The notes under the pieces are model-generated. The model saw only the letters and a list, made by a program, of their open reading frames with translations. It was not told the origin of the DNA and did not search any database. Of a DNA stretch of 64,000 nucleotides, positions 8,856-20,239 are shown one piece after another; within the stretch, counting starts at the first letter, position 1, and every line of letters begins with the position of its first letter. Location of the stretch: NCBI GenBank assembly GCA_016200545.1, contig JACQEO010000087.1:1-64000 (forward strand), given 5' to 3'. A program made the translations under genes and the position numbers. Origin of the DNA: Deltaproteobacteria bacterium. Its GTDB lineage: Bacteria > Desulfobacterota > Binatia > UTPRO1.

Positions 8856-9278
8856 TCACCCGCCGCTCGCCCGACGCAACGCTGGCTCCTCCGACGCCGA
8901 GTCGTCGGTGCGCGCATCCGCCATGGACACACGTGAAGTGGCGCGCCGACGCGCGTCGCGCCACTTCAAGAGCCCCTCGCGGACATAGTCCGGGTTGACG
9001 TCGAGCGTGTCGCACACGTTCGGAAACGAGAAGAACCACGTAGGATTGTCGCCGGTGATCCACGCTTCGGCGTCTTGGAAGAGCTGCCGCTGCTTGGGAT
9101 CCTCGGCGTCCACGTACTTCTGAAAGCAGTGCAGAGCGTCCTCGAGTACGGCGACCATCAAGCGGCGCTCGCCGCTCAGCGGCACCCCGCTGCGCAACGC
9201 TCCGAAGAATTGCGACGGCAGCATGGCATCGGGAGCGAGCACACCGCCGAAACGTTCATCCAATGTCGAGTCGTTCAT
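8856..9278 (-). CDS. conserved hypothetical protein
   Basis: This 140-residue soluble protein has no named domain I recognise. It has an ordered central part (LAPDAMLPSQFF, LMVAVLEDALHCFQKY, EAWITGDNPTWFFSF, VNPDYVREGLLKWRD) and a disordered acidic tail. The pattern of a helical start, an AW-I segment and a FSF-N-C-L-D-YVR-GL motif resembles short proteins common in deltaproteobacteria, but their function is unknown to me. It sits between the Rrf2 regulator and sppA with gaps of 26 and 13 bases, so it is probably cotranscribed with them. Confidence 0.75.
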   Translation of the reverse strand: MNDSTLDERFGGVLAPDAMLPSQFFGALRSGVPLSGERRLMVAVLEDALHCFQKYVDAEDPKQRQLFQDAEAWITGDNPTWFFSFPNVCDTLDVNPDYVREGLLKWRDARRRATSRVSMADARTDDSASEEPALRRASGG

Positions 9279-9304
9279 GGTTCCTCTCCTGTGATCGAGC
9301 CGTC

Positions 9305-9796
9305 TTAGACGGACGACCGCGGGGCATATTCGCCCGGCGATCGCACACCACCCTCCAACACATGGGACACGTCAAAGGTGCGCGCGCGGACGTCCGCGAG
9401 CGTCGTGTTCGCGAACAGATCCATCACGCGTTTCTGGGCCTCCTGCCACACCCAGAGCATCCCGCAGTGCGGAAACATGCTGCACTCGTGCGCGTCGCCG
9501 TTCTCGCCGACACACACGTTCACGGATACCGGGCCCTCGATCGCCTCGATGACGTCTTTGAAGGTAACCATCTCCGGCGCGCGCGCCAACGTGTAGCCGC
9601 CCTGCGCACCGCGCGTCGAGCGTACCAGGCCGTGGTGGATGAGATCCTGGATGATCTTCTCCAGGAACTTCTTGGGGATGTCCTCGCCGGCGGCGATCTC
9701 CGCGACCGAGGACGGCCGCCGGTCGCTGCGCAGCGCGAGATGGATCACGGCCCGCAACGCGTAGTCGATCTTTCGGCTGATTTGCATGACGGCCAT
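9305..9796 (-). CDS. Rrf2-family (IscR-like) Fe-S transcriptional regulator
   Basis: This 163-residue protein has a winged helix at residues 1-75 (QISRKIDYALRAVIHLA, then the recognition region SSVAEIA--IPKKFLEKI and the wing RGAQGGY). Three cysteines, Cys95, Cys105 and Cys111, are spaced C-X9-C-X5-C and could bind an Fe-S cluster. In E. coli IscR the spacing is C-X5-C-X5-C, so ligand geometry may differ. The start at 9796 has AAAGGAG six bases upstream. Unusually it lies at the distal end of the isc genes, 11 bases after iscX, instead of at the front. Autoregulation through the operator at 14530-14554 is my inference. Confidence 0.88.
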   Translation of the reverse strand: MAVMQISRKIDYALRAVIHLALRSDRRPSSVAEIAAGEDIPKKFLEKIIQDLIHHGLVRSTRGAQGGYTLARAPEMVTFKDVIEAIEGPVSVNVCVGENGDAHECSMFPHCGMLWVWQEAQKRVMDLFANTTLADVRARTFDVSHVLEGGVRSPGEYAPRSSV

Positions 9797-9807
9797 GACG
9801 CTCTCCT

Positions 9808-10010
9808 TTACTCCGCGCGGTCGCGATACTCCTCGAGCCAGGCCATCTGGATCGCCTCCAGCTTGCCCTCGGTCGAGGTCTTGGGGTCGTCGTCGAACTC
9901 GGCGAGCTCGGTCACCATTCGGTGCAGATCGGTAAAACGCACCGTGAGCGGATCGACGCCCTCGTGTGCGTCCGCGAGCCCGATCGCGAGGTCCTCGGCA
10001 TCGTCCCACC

Positions 10011-10020
<10 letters not shown>
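9808..10020 (-). CDS. iscX: IscX, small acidic Isc accessory protein
   Basis: This 70-residue protein matches IscX/YfhJ across its length: the MGLRWDDAEDLAIGL start, DPLTVRFTDLH, FDDDPKTSTEGKLEAIQMAW and a terminal EEYRDRAE. It is acidic, with the conserved DDD patch. In E. coli IscX binds IscS and iron and modulates cluster assembly. The start overlaps the hscA stop by ten bases, so translation is coupled. In E. coli a ferredoxin gene lies between hscA and iscX; here there is no room for one. Confidence 0.92.
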
Positions 10021-11824
<1,804 letters not shown>

Positions 11825-11837
<13 letters not shown>

Positions 11838-12493
11838 TGTGGCTCCAGCTCTTTCTCGACGTCGCGCAGCAGGGTGCGCACGTAGTGCAGCTCGGAAAGG
11901 ACCGCCTTGGTCTCGCCGATCGCCGCGGCACCGTCGCCGTCGGCGCCGTCGCTGCGGCGGAAATTGGCCACGAGTCGCCCTCCGAGATCGCGCATCTGAC
12001 CGCGCAGGTCGTCGCGGATCGCGTGCACCTCGCTCTCCACGCACGCGGCGTCGCCGCGCTTGCGCACGTCGCGCAGCTCCTCGATCTTCTCTTGCACCTC
12101 GAAGACGCGGGCGGCGAGCGCAGGCGGAACGCGCTCGTTGTGGCGCCCGAGGGACTCGCCGTGGAGCGAGAGCCAGTAGAGTCCCCGCCGCAAGGGATCC
12201 TTCAGCGTGCGATACGCGTTGTTCACGAGCGCGGTGGCGCGAACGCTCGCCTCACGTTCCGCGGGCGGACGATCCTGTAGCAGATCCGGGTGGAAGCGCC
12301 GCGAGAGCGCGTAGTAGCGGGCGCCGAGATCATCGACGTCGAGCGCGAGCTTTCGCGGCAGGCCGAAGAGGCTGAAGTAGTCAGCCTCCCGCGCCGGCGA
12401 CGAGGGCACGACGCCGCAGCCGCCGCAGGCGAGCTGGCGCGCCGTATGCTTGCCGCAGTTGAGGCAGAGGGTCGTGTCTGTCGTGATCGTCAT
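11825..12493 (-). CDS. hscB: J-domain co-chaperone HscB with N-terminal tetracysteine motif
   Basis: This 222-residue protein has a J-domain at about residues 35-110 (YFSLFGLPRKL, the HPD tripeptide in RRFHPDLLQ, LVNNAYRTLKDPLRRGLYWLSL) and a C-terminal HscB oligomerisation domain with the EELRD region. The first 30 residues carry CLNCGKH and CGGCG pairs, a zinc-binding tetracysteine seen in human HSC20 but absent from E. coli HscB. The ATG at 12493 is preferred; a TTG six bases upstream is possible. It delivers IscU to HscA and stimulates its ATPase. Confidence 0.93.
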
Positions 12494-12512
12494 CGGCAAT
12501 GCGCATTGGGGC

Positions 12513-12839
12513 TCAGACGGTGAAGGACGCGCCGCAGCCGCACGCGCGCTTGATGTTCGGATTGCGCAGCTGGAACCCCGACTCCATCAAGCCCTCAGCG
12601 TAGTGCACCTCGGTGCCGTTCAAATAGAGAAAACTCTTACGATCGACGAGAACCTTCGCACCCGCGTTCTCGAAGACCTTGTCACCGTCGCGCGCGACGT
12701 CGAGGTCCATCTTGTACTGCAACCCCGAGCAGCCGCCGCCGACTACCTTCACGCGCAGGCCGTGCTCCGGCTTGTTCATCGAGTCGGCGAGGCTGTGGAT
12801 CTTTTTCGCCGCGTCTTCGCTGACGGTGATCGCCGCCAT
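12513..12839 (-). CDS. iscA: A-type Fe-S carrier IscA
   Basis: This 108-residue HesB/IscA-family protein has the three conserved cysteines: Cys37 in GGGCSGLQY and the pair in the C-terminal CGCGASF. These bind iron or a transient cluster that is passed to target enzymes. Length and end motif are typical. Its ATG follows the iscU stop with no intervening base, and 19 bases separate it from hscB. Confidence 0.95.
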   Translation of the reverse strand: MAAITVSEDAAKKIHSLADSMNKPEHGLRVKVVGGGCSGLQYKMDLDVARDGDKVFENAGAKVLVDRKSFLYLNGTEVHYAEGLMESGFQLRNPNIKRACGCGASFTV

Positions 12840-13250
12840 TCAGACCGCCTTCTTCTCGCCCTCGCGGCCGCCCGCTTTGCGCTGCTTCCAGTCGGAGACT
12901 GCGGCCTTGATGGCGTCCTCCGCCAGCACCGAGCAATGGATCTTCACCGGCGGGAGATTCAGCTCCTCGACGATGTGCGTGTTTTTGATCGCGTAGGCCT
13001 CGTCGATCGTCTTGCCCTTGATGAGCTCGGTCACATAGCTCGAGCTCGCGATCGCGCTGCCGCAGCCGAACGTCTTGAAGCGGGCGTCTTCGATCACGCC
13101 CTCTTCCGAGATCTTCAGCTGCAGCTTCATCACGTCACCGCATTCGGGCGCGCCGACGATACCGGTACCGACGTTCGGCTCGTCCTTCGCGAAGCTCCCG
13201 ACGTTGCGCGGGTTCTCGTAGTGGTCCAGCACCTTGTCGCTGTATGACAT
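12840..13250 (-). CDS. iscU: Fe-S cluster scaffold IscU
   Basis: This 136-residue scaffold has all the ligands: Cys37 in GAPECGDV, Asp39, Cys63 in FGCGSAIASSS, and His105-Cys106. The HscA recognition loop LPPVK is at residues 99-103, directly before KIHC. IscS delivers sulfur to it, and HscA/HscB help release the cluster. The short charged tail after residue 125 (KAGGREGEKK) is longer than usual and probably disordered. It follows iscS with a 32-base gap and abuts iscA. Confidence 0.97.
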   Translation of the reverse strand: MSYSDKVLDHYENPRNVGSFAKDEPNVGTGIVGAPECGDVMKLQLKISEEGVIEDARFKTFGCGSAIASSSYVTELIKGKTIDEAYAIKNTHIVEELNLPPVKIHCSVLAEDAIKAAVSDWKQRKAGGREGEKKAV

Positions 13251-13282
13251 GTGGATCCTCTCTTGCCGTTGAGTCGCGCCGT

Positions 13283-14500
<1,218 letters not shown>

Positions 14501-14529
14501 TGCTTCGGGCCTCCGGGTCGGTTCGGACG

Positions 14530-14578
14530 AATTCAGACCTACAAGACCTGATTTAGACCAATCGCCGCGAACCGTCAA
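14530..14578 (-). promoter_or_regulatory. putative isc promoter with overlapping Rrf2/IscR-type operator
   Basis: On the minus strand, TTGACG (14578-14573) and TAAATC (14555-14550) are spaced 17 bases, giving a plausible sigma-70 promoter with start near 14543. An imperfect 11-3-11 inverted repeat, AATTCAGACCT/AGACCTGATTT (14530-14554, 8 of 11 positions symmetrical), covers the -10 and start. That is where an Rrf2 repressor would act. AGACCT also occurs as a direct repeat. Binding by the operon's own regulator is inferred. Confidence 0.45.
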
Positions 14579-14605
14579 CCCATCGTTCGGTTACGGTTCC
14601 TGGCC

Positions 14606-17473
14606 TCAACCGGCGGCCGTCTCACAGCCTATGCGAGACCCTTTGCTGGCCAGCACCCGGCGGAGGAACGCCCCGGTATGCGACCCGGGTGCCTCTGCAA
14701 CCTCTTCCGGCGTCCCCGTCGCGACGATGGCGCCTCCCTCGGCACCCCCTTCGGGGCCGAGATCGACGACCCGGTCGGCGCTCTTGATGACGTCGAGGTT
14801 GTGCTCGATCACGACGACCGTGTTCTCCTGGTCGGCCAAGCGCTCGAGGACGCCGAGCAGCCGCCGGACGTCCTCGAAGTGCAACCCGGTCGTGGGCTCG
14901 TCGAGGATGTAGAAGGTCTTGCCCGTCGCCCGCCGGGCGAGCTCGCGCGCGAGCTTGATGCGCTGGGCCTCGCCGCCCGAGAGCGTCGTCGCCGCCTGGC
15001 CGAGCCGGATGTAGTCGAGGCCGACGTCGTGCAACGCGAGGAGCTTGGTGCGGATCGACGGGATGGCGCCGAGGAATTCCACCGCCTCGCCCACCGTGAG
15101 ATCGAGGACGTCGGCGATGCTCTTGCCGCGGTAGAGCACCTCGAGGGTCTCGCGCGCGTAGCGCTTCCCGCCGCACACCTCGCAGGTGATGAAGACGTCG
15201 GGGAGAAAGTGCATCTCGATGCGCAGCACACCGTCACCCGCGCACGCCTCGCAGCGACCGCCCTTGACGTTGAAGGAGAAGCGCCCGGCCTCGTAGCCCC
15301 GCGCGCGCGCCTCCGGGAGCTGCGCGAAGACGTCGCGGATGTGCGCGAAGAGGCCGGTGTACGTGGCCGGGTTCGACCGTGGCGTGCGTCCGATCGGTGC
15401 CTGATCGACGTCGATCACCTTGTCGAGGAGCTGCCAGCCGACGAGCTCGTCGTGGGCGCCGGCGCGCTCGCGGCTACCGGAGAGACGCTGCGCGAGCGCG
15501 CGGTAGAGGGTGTCGATGATGAGCGAGCTCTTGCCCGAGCCCGAGACGCCGGTGACGCACGTGATCGCGCCGAGCGGGATCTCGAGCGTGACGCTGCGCA
15601 GATTGTGCTCGCGCGCGCCGCGGAGCGTGAGGTTCCACTTCCGGCCCGTACGTCGCTTGCGCGGCACCGGGATCTCGAGCTCACCCGCGAGGTAGCGGCC
15701 CGTGAGCGAGCGCGGGTTCGCCATCACCGCCTGCGGCGTCCCTTCGGCGACGATCTCGCCGCCATGGACGCCGGCGCCCGGGCCCATGTCGATCAGGTGG
15801 TCGGCCGCGAGCATGGTGTCGCGGTCGTGCTCGACGACGAGGACCGTGTTGCCGAGGTCGCGCAAGCGTTCGAGTGTCGCCAGCAGGCGGGCGTTGTCGC
15901 GCTGGTGGAGGCCGATCGACGGCTCGTCGAGAATGTAGAGCACACCGCTCAGTCCCGAGCCGATCTGCGTCGCGAGCCGGATGCGCTGTCCTTCGCCTCC
16001 CGAGAGCGTCGCGCTCGGACGGTCGAGGGAGAGATAGTCGAGGCCGACACGCGTGAGAAATTCGAGCCGCTCGCGAATCTCCTTCAGGACGAGGCGGGCG
16101 ATCGCCGCTTCTTGCGGACCGAGCGCGAGATTCTCGAAGAATCGCCGCGCCTCCCCCACGGAGAGCGCGCACAGGGCCGGGAGTGTCTTCTCACCGACGG
16201 TGACCGCGAGGCTCTCCTTGCGCAGGCGCGCGCCGCCGCACGCGGCGCAGGTGCGCGCGCTCATGAGCTGCTCGAGCTCCTCGCGCATCCACGGCGACTC
16301 GGTGCTGCGGTAGCGCTCCGCGAAGAAGGCGACGAGGCCCTCCCACGCGCGTCGGAACGTGTCGCGCTTCTGATCCTTGCGATACTCGACGTCGAGCTCC
16401 TCGCCGTGCGTCCCCTCGAGGACGAGCACACGGGCGCGCGGGACGAGATCGGCGAACGGCACGTCGACGGCAAAGCCGTAGCGCCGCCCGAGCGCGGCGA
16501 AGATCTCCTGGAGGCGCGCCGCGGTCTTGCGGTCGACACCGGCAACCGCGCCGGCGGCGAGACTCTTCCGCACGTCCGGCACGAGCAGATCCGGATCGAA
16601 GTAGGTGCGGACGCCGAGGCCGTTGCACGCCGGGCAGGCGCCGAGGGGGCTGTTGAAGGAGAACAGCCGTGCGCTCAGCTCGGGCAACGAGACGCCGCAG
16701 TCCGCGCACGCGAAGCGTCGGCTGAAGATCATCTCCTCGAGGACCGCGTCGCCCTCGCCGAGCCGCTCGACGCGGGCGACGTCGCCGCCGTAGCGAAAGG
16801 CGACCTCGAGCGAATCGGCGAGCCGTTTCTCGATCCCGGCCCGGATCACGAGACGATCGACGAGTACCTCGATCGTATGCGGAACCGTCTTCGCGAGGAC
16901 GACGTCGTCGGCGAGCTCACGAAGCATCCCATCGACGCGCACGCGCACGAAGCCCCCCTGCCGCAGCTGCTCGAGTTCCTTGCGGTGCTCACCTTTGCGG
17001 GCGCGGATCACCGGCGCATAGAGGTAGAGGCGTGTCCGTTCCGGAAATCCCATCAGCCGATCGACGACTTGCTGCACCGTCTGCGAGCGGATGGGCTTAC
17101 CGCAGCTCGGGCAGTGCGCGCTTCCGGCGCGCGCATAGAGCAGGCGCAGATAGTCGTAGATCTCGGTAACGGTGGCGATCGTCGAGCGCGGGTTCTTGCT
17201 CGCCGTTTTCTGCTCGATCGCGATCGCCGGCGAGAGGCCCTCGATGGCATCGACGTCGGGCTTCTCCATCTGCTCGAGGAACTGCCGCGCGTACGCCGAG
17301 AGCGACTCGACGTAGCGACGTTGGCCTTCCGCGTAGAGTGTGTCGAAGGCGAGCGACGACTTCCCCGACCCCGAGAGGCCGGTCACCACGACCAGGCGCT
17401 CGCGCGGAATCTCGACGTCGATGTTCTTGAGGTTGTGCTCGCGCGCGCCGCGGACGACGATGCGATCGGGCAT
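14606..17473 (-). CDS. uvrA: excinuclease ABC subunit UvrA
   Basis: This 955-residue protein is full length. UvrA is the damage-recognition ATPase of nucleotide excision repair. The first ABC module has Walker A GLSGSGKSSLAFDT near residue 31, signature LSGGEGQRIRL near 480 and Walker B YILDEPSIGLHQRD. The second has GVSGSGKSSLIIDT near 638, LSGGEAQRIKLA near 825 and LDEPTTGLHFED. Zinc-finger cysteine pairs are present in CADCG/CPAC and CEAC/CEVCGG. It reads in the same direction as pxpC, 60 bases upstream, and as the isc genes. Confidence 0.98.
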   Translation of the reverse strand: MPDRIVVRGAREHNLKNIDVEIPRERLVVVTGLSGSGKSSLAFDTLYAEGQRRYVESLSAYARQFLEQMEKPDVDAIEGLSPAIAIEQKTASKNPRSTIATVTEIYDYLRLLYARAGSAHCPSCGKPIRSQTVQQVVDRLMGFPERTRLYLYAPVIRARKGEHRKELEQLRQGGFVRVRVDGMLRELADDVVLAKTVPHTIEVLVDRLVIRAGIEKRLADSLEVAFRYGGDVARVERLGEGDAVLEEMIFSRRFACADCGVSLPELSARLFSFNSPLGACPACNGLGVRTYFDPDLLVPDVRKSLAAGAVAGVDRKTAARLQEIFAALGRRYGFAVDVPFADLVPRARVLVLEGTHGEELDVEYRKDQKRDTFRRAWEGLVAFFAERYRSTESPWMREELEQLMSARTCAACGGARLRKESLAVTVGEKTLPALCALSVGEARRFFENLALGPQEAAIARLVLKEIRERLEFLTRVGLDYLSLDRPSATLSGGEGQRIRLATQIGSGLSGVLYILDEPSIGLHQRDNARLLATLERLRDLGNTVLVVEHDRDTMLAADHLIDMGPGAGVHGGEIVAEGTPQAVMANPRSLTGRYLAGELEIPVPRKRRTGRKWNLTLRGAREHNLRSVTLEIPLGAITCVTGVSGSGKSSLIIDTLYRALAQRLSGSRERAGAHDELVGWQLLDKVIDVDQAPIGRTPRSNPATYTGLFAHIRDVFAQLPEARARGYEAGRFSFNVKGGRCEACAGDGVLRIEMHFLPDVFITCEVCGGKRYARETLEVLYRGKSIADVLDLTVGEAVEFLGAIPSIRTKLLALHDVGLDYIRLGQAATTLSGGEAQRIKLARELARRATGKTFYILDEPTTGLHFEDVRRLLGVLERLADQENTVVVIEHNLDVIKSADRVVDLGPEGGAEGGAIVATGTPEEVAEAPGSHTGAFLRRVLASKGSRIGCETAAG

Positions 17474-17533
17474 CGACTCCGAGGCTACCAGGGAGTCGCG
17501 CGAGGGGACAGCGGCGCGCCGACGCGGCAGGCA

Positions 17534-18541
17534 TCAGTCATACGGTCCGACCACGCCGTCGATCAGGTTCGACGCCAGCAGCGCCTCGCTCGACAGATCC
17601 CGCGGGTCGCGGCAGGCCGGCGTCGGCGCGAGCCGCGCCAGCGCCGCGCGCTGGCGCCGTAGCAGCTCGCGCGCCTCGGCCGGCGCCACGGCGGCGAAGC
17701 GCAGCGCGTCGCCGGGCTTGAGCTGGGCGAACGTGGGCAGGCTGGCGCTCGCCACCGTCGCGATCTTCGGATAGCCGCCCGAGGTCTGGCGGTCGGCCAT
17801 CAGCACGATCGGCCGGCGCGTGCCCGGCACCTGGATCGATCCGAACACGATGCCGTCCGAGATGGTGTCGAAGCCGGCGGCGTGCTCGATCTCCGGCCCC
17901 TCGAGTCGGTAGCCCATGCGGTCGGCCGCGGCGCTGACGCGGTATTCGCCACCGAGAAACGCCTCGATCCCGCGCGCGGTGAAATGATCGTCCTGCGGCC
18001 CGAGCACGACTCGGATCGGCAGCGGAACGTAGGGCAACGCGAGCCCGTCGAGCTTCACGTCCGGCGCGTCGGGCGCGCGCGCGCGCGCCAGCGGCAGCCC
18101 GTCACCGGCTTTGAGCGGCGCGCCGCCGACGCCGGTGCGCGCGTGGACCGAACGGCTGCCGAGCTGCGGCTCGACCGCGAAGCCGCCGGCGACGGCGACG
18201 TAGCCGCGCGTGCCGTGTGTCACCGGTCCGATCACGAGGCGCTGGCGGCGGCGCAGCGTGAAGCTGCGCCAGCCGACCGCGGGCACGCCGTCGACCACGA
18301 TCGCCGCCGCGGCGGCGACGGCGATGCGCACCGATTCCGCCTCGACCTCGTACGTGTCGCCGGTGAGCGTGATCTCGATCGCGGCGACATCGGGCGCGTT
18401 GCCGGCGAGCGCGTTCGCCGCAGCATAGGCGACCGCGTCCATCGCGCCCGCCGGCGACACACCGAAGCGCTGCCAGCCAAAGCGGCCGGCGTCCTGCAGC
18501 GTCGACAGTGGCCCGGCGGCGACGACGACGAGCGCGCTCAC
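17534..18541 (-). CDS. pxpC: 5-oxoprolinase subunit PxpC (biotin-dependent carboxyltransferase-like)
   Basis: This 335-residue protein belongs to the KipA/AHS2 family: AAGPLSTLQDAGRFGWQRFG at the start, SPAGAMD, GGFAVEPQLGSRS near residue 115 and GTRRPIVLMADRQTSGGYPK near 270. With PxpA and PxpB it forms the ATP-dependent enzyme that opens 5-oxoproline (pyroglutamate) to glutamate. The GTG at 18541 overlaps the pxpB stop as GTGA; longer in-frame readings run through pxpB. Confidence 0.94.
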   Translation of the reverse strand: MSALVVVAAGPLSTLQDAGRFGWQRFGVSPAGAMDAVAYAAANALAGNAPDVAAIEITLTGDTYEVEAESVRIAVAAAAAIVVDGVPAVGWRSFTLRRRQRLVIGPVTHGTRGYVAVAGGFAVEPQLGSRSVHARTGVGGAPLKAGDGLPLARARAPDAPDVKLDGLALPYVPLPIRVVLGPQDDHFTARGIEAFLGGEYRVSAAADRMGYRLEGPEIEHAAGFDTISDGIVFGSIQVPGTRRPIVLMADRQTSGGYPKIATVASASLPTFAQLKPGDALRFAAVAPAEARELLRRQRAALARLAPTPACRDPRDLSSEALLASNLIDGVVGPYD

Positions 18542-19257
18542 GCCGTGACCTCGGCGACGACCTCGCCGCGTTCGGCGAGGCGGTCGAGACGATCGTACTC
18601 GGCCGCCGAGATCGGTTCGAAGCGCACGCGGTCGCCCGGCGCGAGCAGGAACGGCTCGGCGCGGCGTGGCTCGAACAGCCGCACCGGTGTCTGGCCGAGC
18701 AGATGCCAGCCCGAGGGCATGGCGATCGACATGATCAGCCCCTGCTGGCCCGCGATCGGCACGCTGCCGGCGGGAACGCGCGCGCGCGGGTTCGCGCGCC
18801 GCGGGAGGTGGAGGCGCGCGTCGAGCTTGCCGAGGTAGGTGGCGCCCGGCGCGAAGCCGATCATGTAGACGTGCCACGGCGTCGTGGCGTGGATGCGTAC
18901 GACTTCGTCGGTGGTGAGGCTCTTCGCACGCGCGACGCCCTCGAGATCCTCGCCGTGCGCGCCGCCGTAAGCACAGGGGATGCGCCACAGCCGCCCGGGG
19001 TTGGCGGCGCCGCGCGCGACCGCGGCGCGCGACGCGAGCGTCGCCTCCAGCACCTCGGCGCCGGGATCGAGCGGATCGAAGCGCACCAACAGCGAGCGGT
19101 AGGTCGGCAGCGTCTCGCGCACGCCCGGCGGCGGATCGGCCGTCAGCGCCGCCTCCAACGCCAGCACGCGCGCGCTCAGCGCCGGATCGATGCGCTCTTC
19201 GAACTCGACCACGAGCGCGGAATCCCCGGCCGGGCGGATGCGGAAATCGGCAGGCAC
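18538..19257 (-). CDS. pxpB: 5-oxoprolinase subunit PxpB
   Basis: This 239-residue protein belongs to the KipI/AHS1 family: RIRPAGDSALVVEF near the start, YRSLLVRFDP near residue 53, IPCAYGG near 93 and the signature GFAPGATYLGKLD near 134. It pairs with PxpC, the next gene, as a phosphorylation/transfer subunit of 5-oxoprolinase. It starts at a GTG and is divergent from pxpA across a 125-base gap that must hold both promoters. Confidence 0.94.
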   Translation of the reverse strand: MPADFRIRPAGDSALVVEFEERIDPALSARVLALEAALTADPPPGVRETLPTYRSLLVRFDPLDPGAEVLEATLASRAAVARGAANPGRLWRIPCAYGGAHGEDLEGVARAKSLTTDEVVRIHATTPWHVYMIGFAPGATYLGKLDARLHLPRRANPRARVPAGSVPIAGQQGLIMSIAMPSGWHLLGQTPVRLFEPRRAEPFLLAPGDRVRFEPISAAEYDRLDRLAERGEVVAEVTA

Positions 19258-19382
19258 GAGCTCGAATGTAGCCCCCTACACCCCTCGGCGCGAAGCGCAG
19301 CGAGATCGCGCCCGGCACGCTTCCTCTTCGTGGAGGGGAGGGAACTGCGCTACGCTCCCCGCCGGAGGAAGGAGGGCGAGCG

Positions 19383-20153
19383 ATGGCGCGCGTGGATCTC
19401 AACAGCGACATGGGCGAGAGCTGGGGTGCCTACCGGATGGGCGACGACGCGGCGATGCTCGGCGTCGTCACCTCGGCCAACGTCGCCTGCGGCTTCCACG
19501 GCGGCGACCCGCTGGTGATGCACGAGACGCTCAGGATCGCCAAGGCGAAACACGTCAACGTCGGTGCGCATCCGAGCTATTTCGACCCGTGGGGCTTCGG
19601 CCGCCGCCGCCTGCCCGACGAGAACCCGGCCGACGTCGAGAAGATGGTCGTCTACCAAATCGGGGCCATTTGCGAGATGGCGAGATACGTCGGCCACGAG
19701 ATCCGGCACGTGAAACCGCACGGCGCGCTCGGCAACGCGGCGCAGGTCGACGACACGCTCGCGCAGGCGGTGATCGACGCCGTGAAGGGCACCGACCGCA
19801 ACCTGATCCTCGTCGTCATGCCCGGCGGCGCGATCGAGCGCCTCGGCGAGAAGTCGGGCCTGCGCCTCGCGCGCGAGGTCTTCGCCGACCGTGCCTACGA
19901 CGACGCCGGCATGCTGGTGAGCCGCAAGAAGCCCGGCGCCGTGCTACACGACGCCGCCGCGGCGGCGACCCGTGTGCTGCGCATGGTCGAGGAGCGCGCG
20001 GTGATCTCGGTTACCGGCAAGCGCGTGCCCGTCGCCATCGACACGATCTGCGTTCACGGCGACAACCCCGCCGCCGTCGCCATGGCGCGCGCGGTCCGCG
20101 CGACGCTGGAGAAATCCGGTGTCGAGCTCATCCCCCTGGACCGAATCGGGTAG
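19383..20153 (+). CDS. pxpA: 5-oxoprolinase subunit PxpA (LamB/YcsF family)
   Basis: This 256-residue protein has the YcsF/LamB hallmark DLNSDMGESWGAY at residues 4-16, ANVACGFHGGDP near 38, NVGAHPSYFD and VKPHGALGNAA. It is the metal-dependent subunit that, with PxpB and PxpC, converts 5-oxoproline to glutamate. A strong purine-rich ribosome binding site, GGAGGAAGGAGG, precedes the ATG. It is divergent from pxpBC and therefore may be expressed separately but function with them. 5-Oxoproline could come from glutathione breakdown, but no direct link is visible. Confidence 0.95.
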   Translation: MARVDLNSDMGESWGAYRMGDDAAMLGVVTSANVACGFHGGDPLVMHETLRIAKAKHVNVGAHPSYFDPWGFGRRRLPDENPADVEKMVVYQIGAICEMARYVGHEIRHVKPHGALGNAAQVDDTLAQAVIDAVKGTDRNLILVVMPGGAIERLGEKSGLRLAREVFADRAYDDAGMLVSRKKPGAVLHDAAAAATRVLRMVEERAVISVTGKRVPVAIDTICVHGDNPAAVAMARAVRATLEKSGVELIPLDRIG

Positions 20154-20239
20154 TCCCTCCCTCTACGAGCACAATCCGACCTTTACCTTCACTGAACTTG
20201 GTGCTACTCGCCGAAGAGAGCGCCAAGGAAGGGTGCAGC

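Noticed and set aside
14678..17662. A 994-codon open frame on the plus strand opposite uvrA
   Set aside because: It is antisense to a fully conserved uvrA. The product is rich in Arg, Ala, Glu and Asp without any domain, a common artefact of high-GC codon use.
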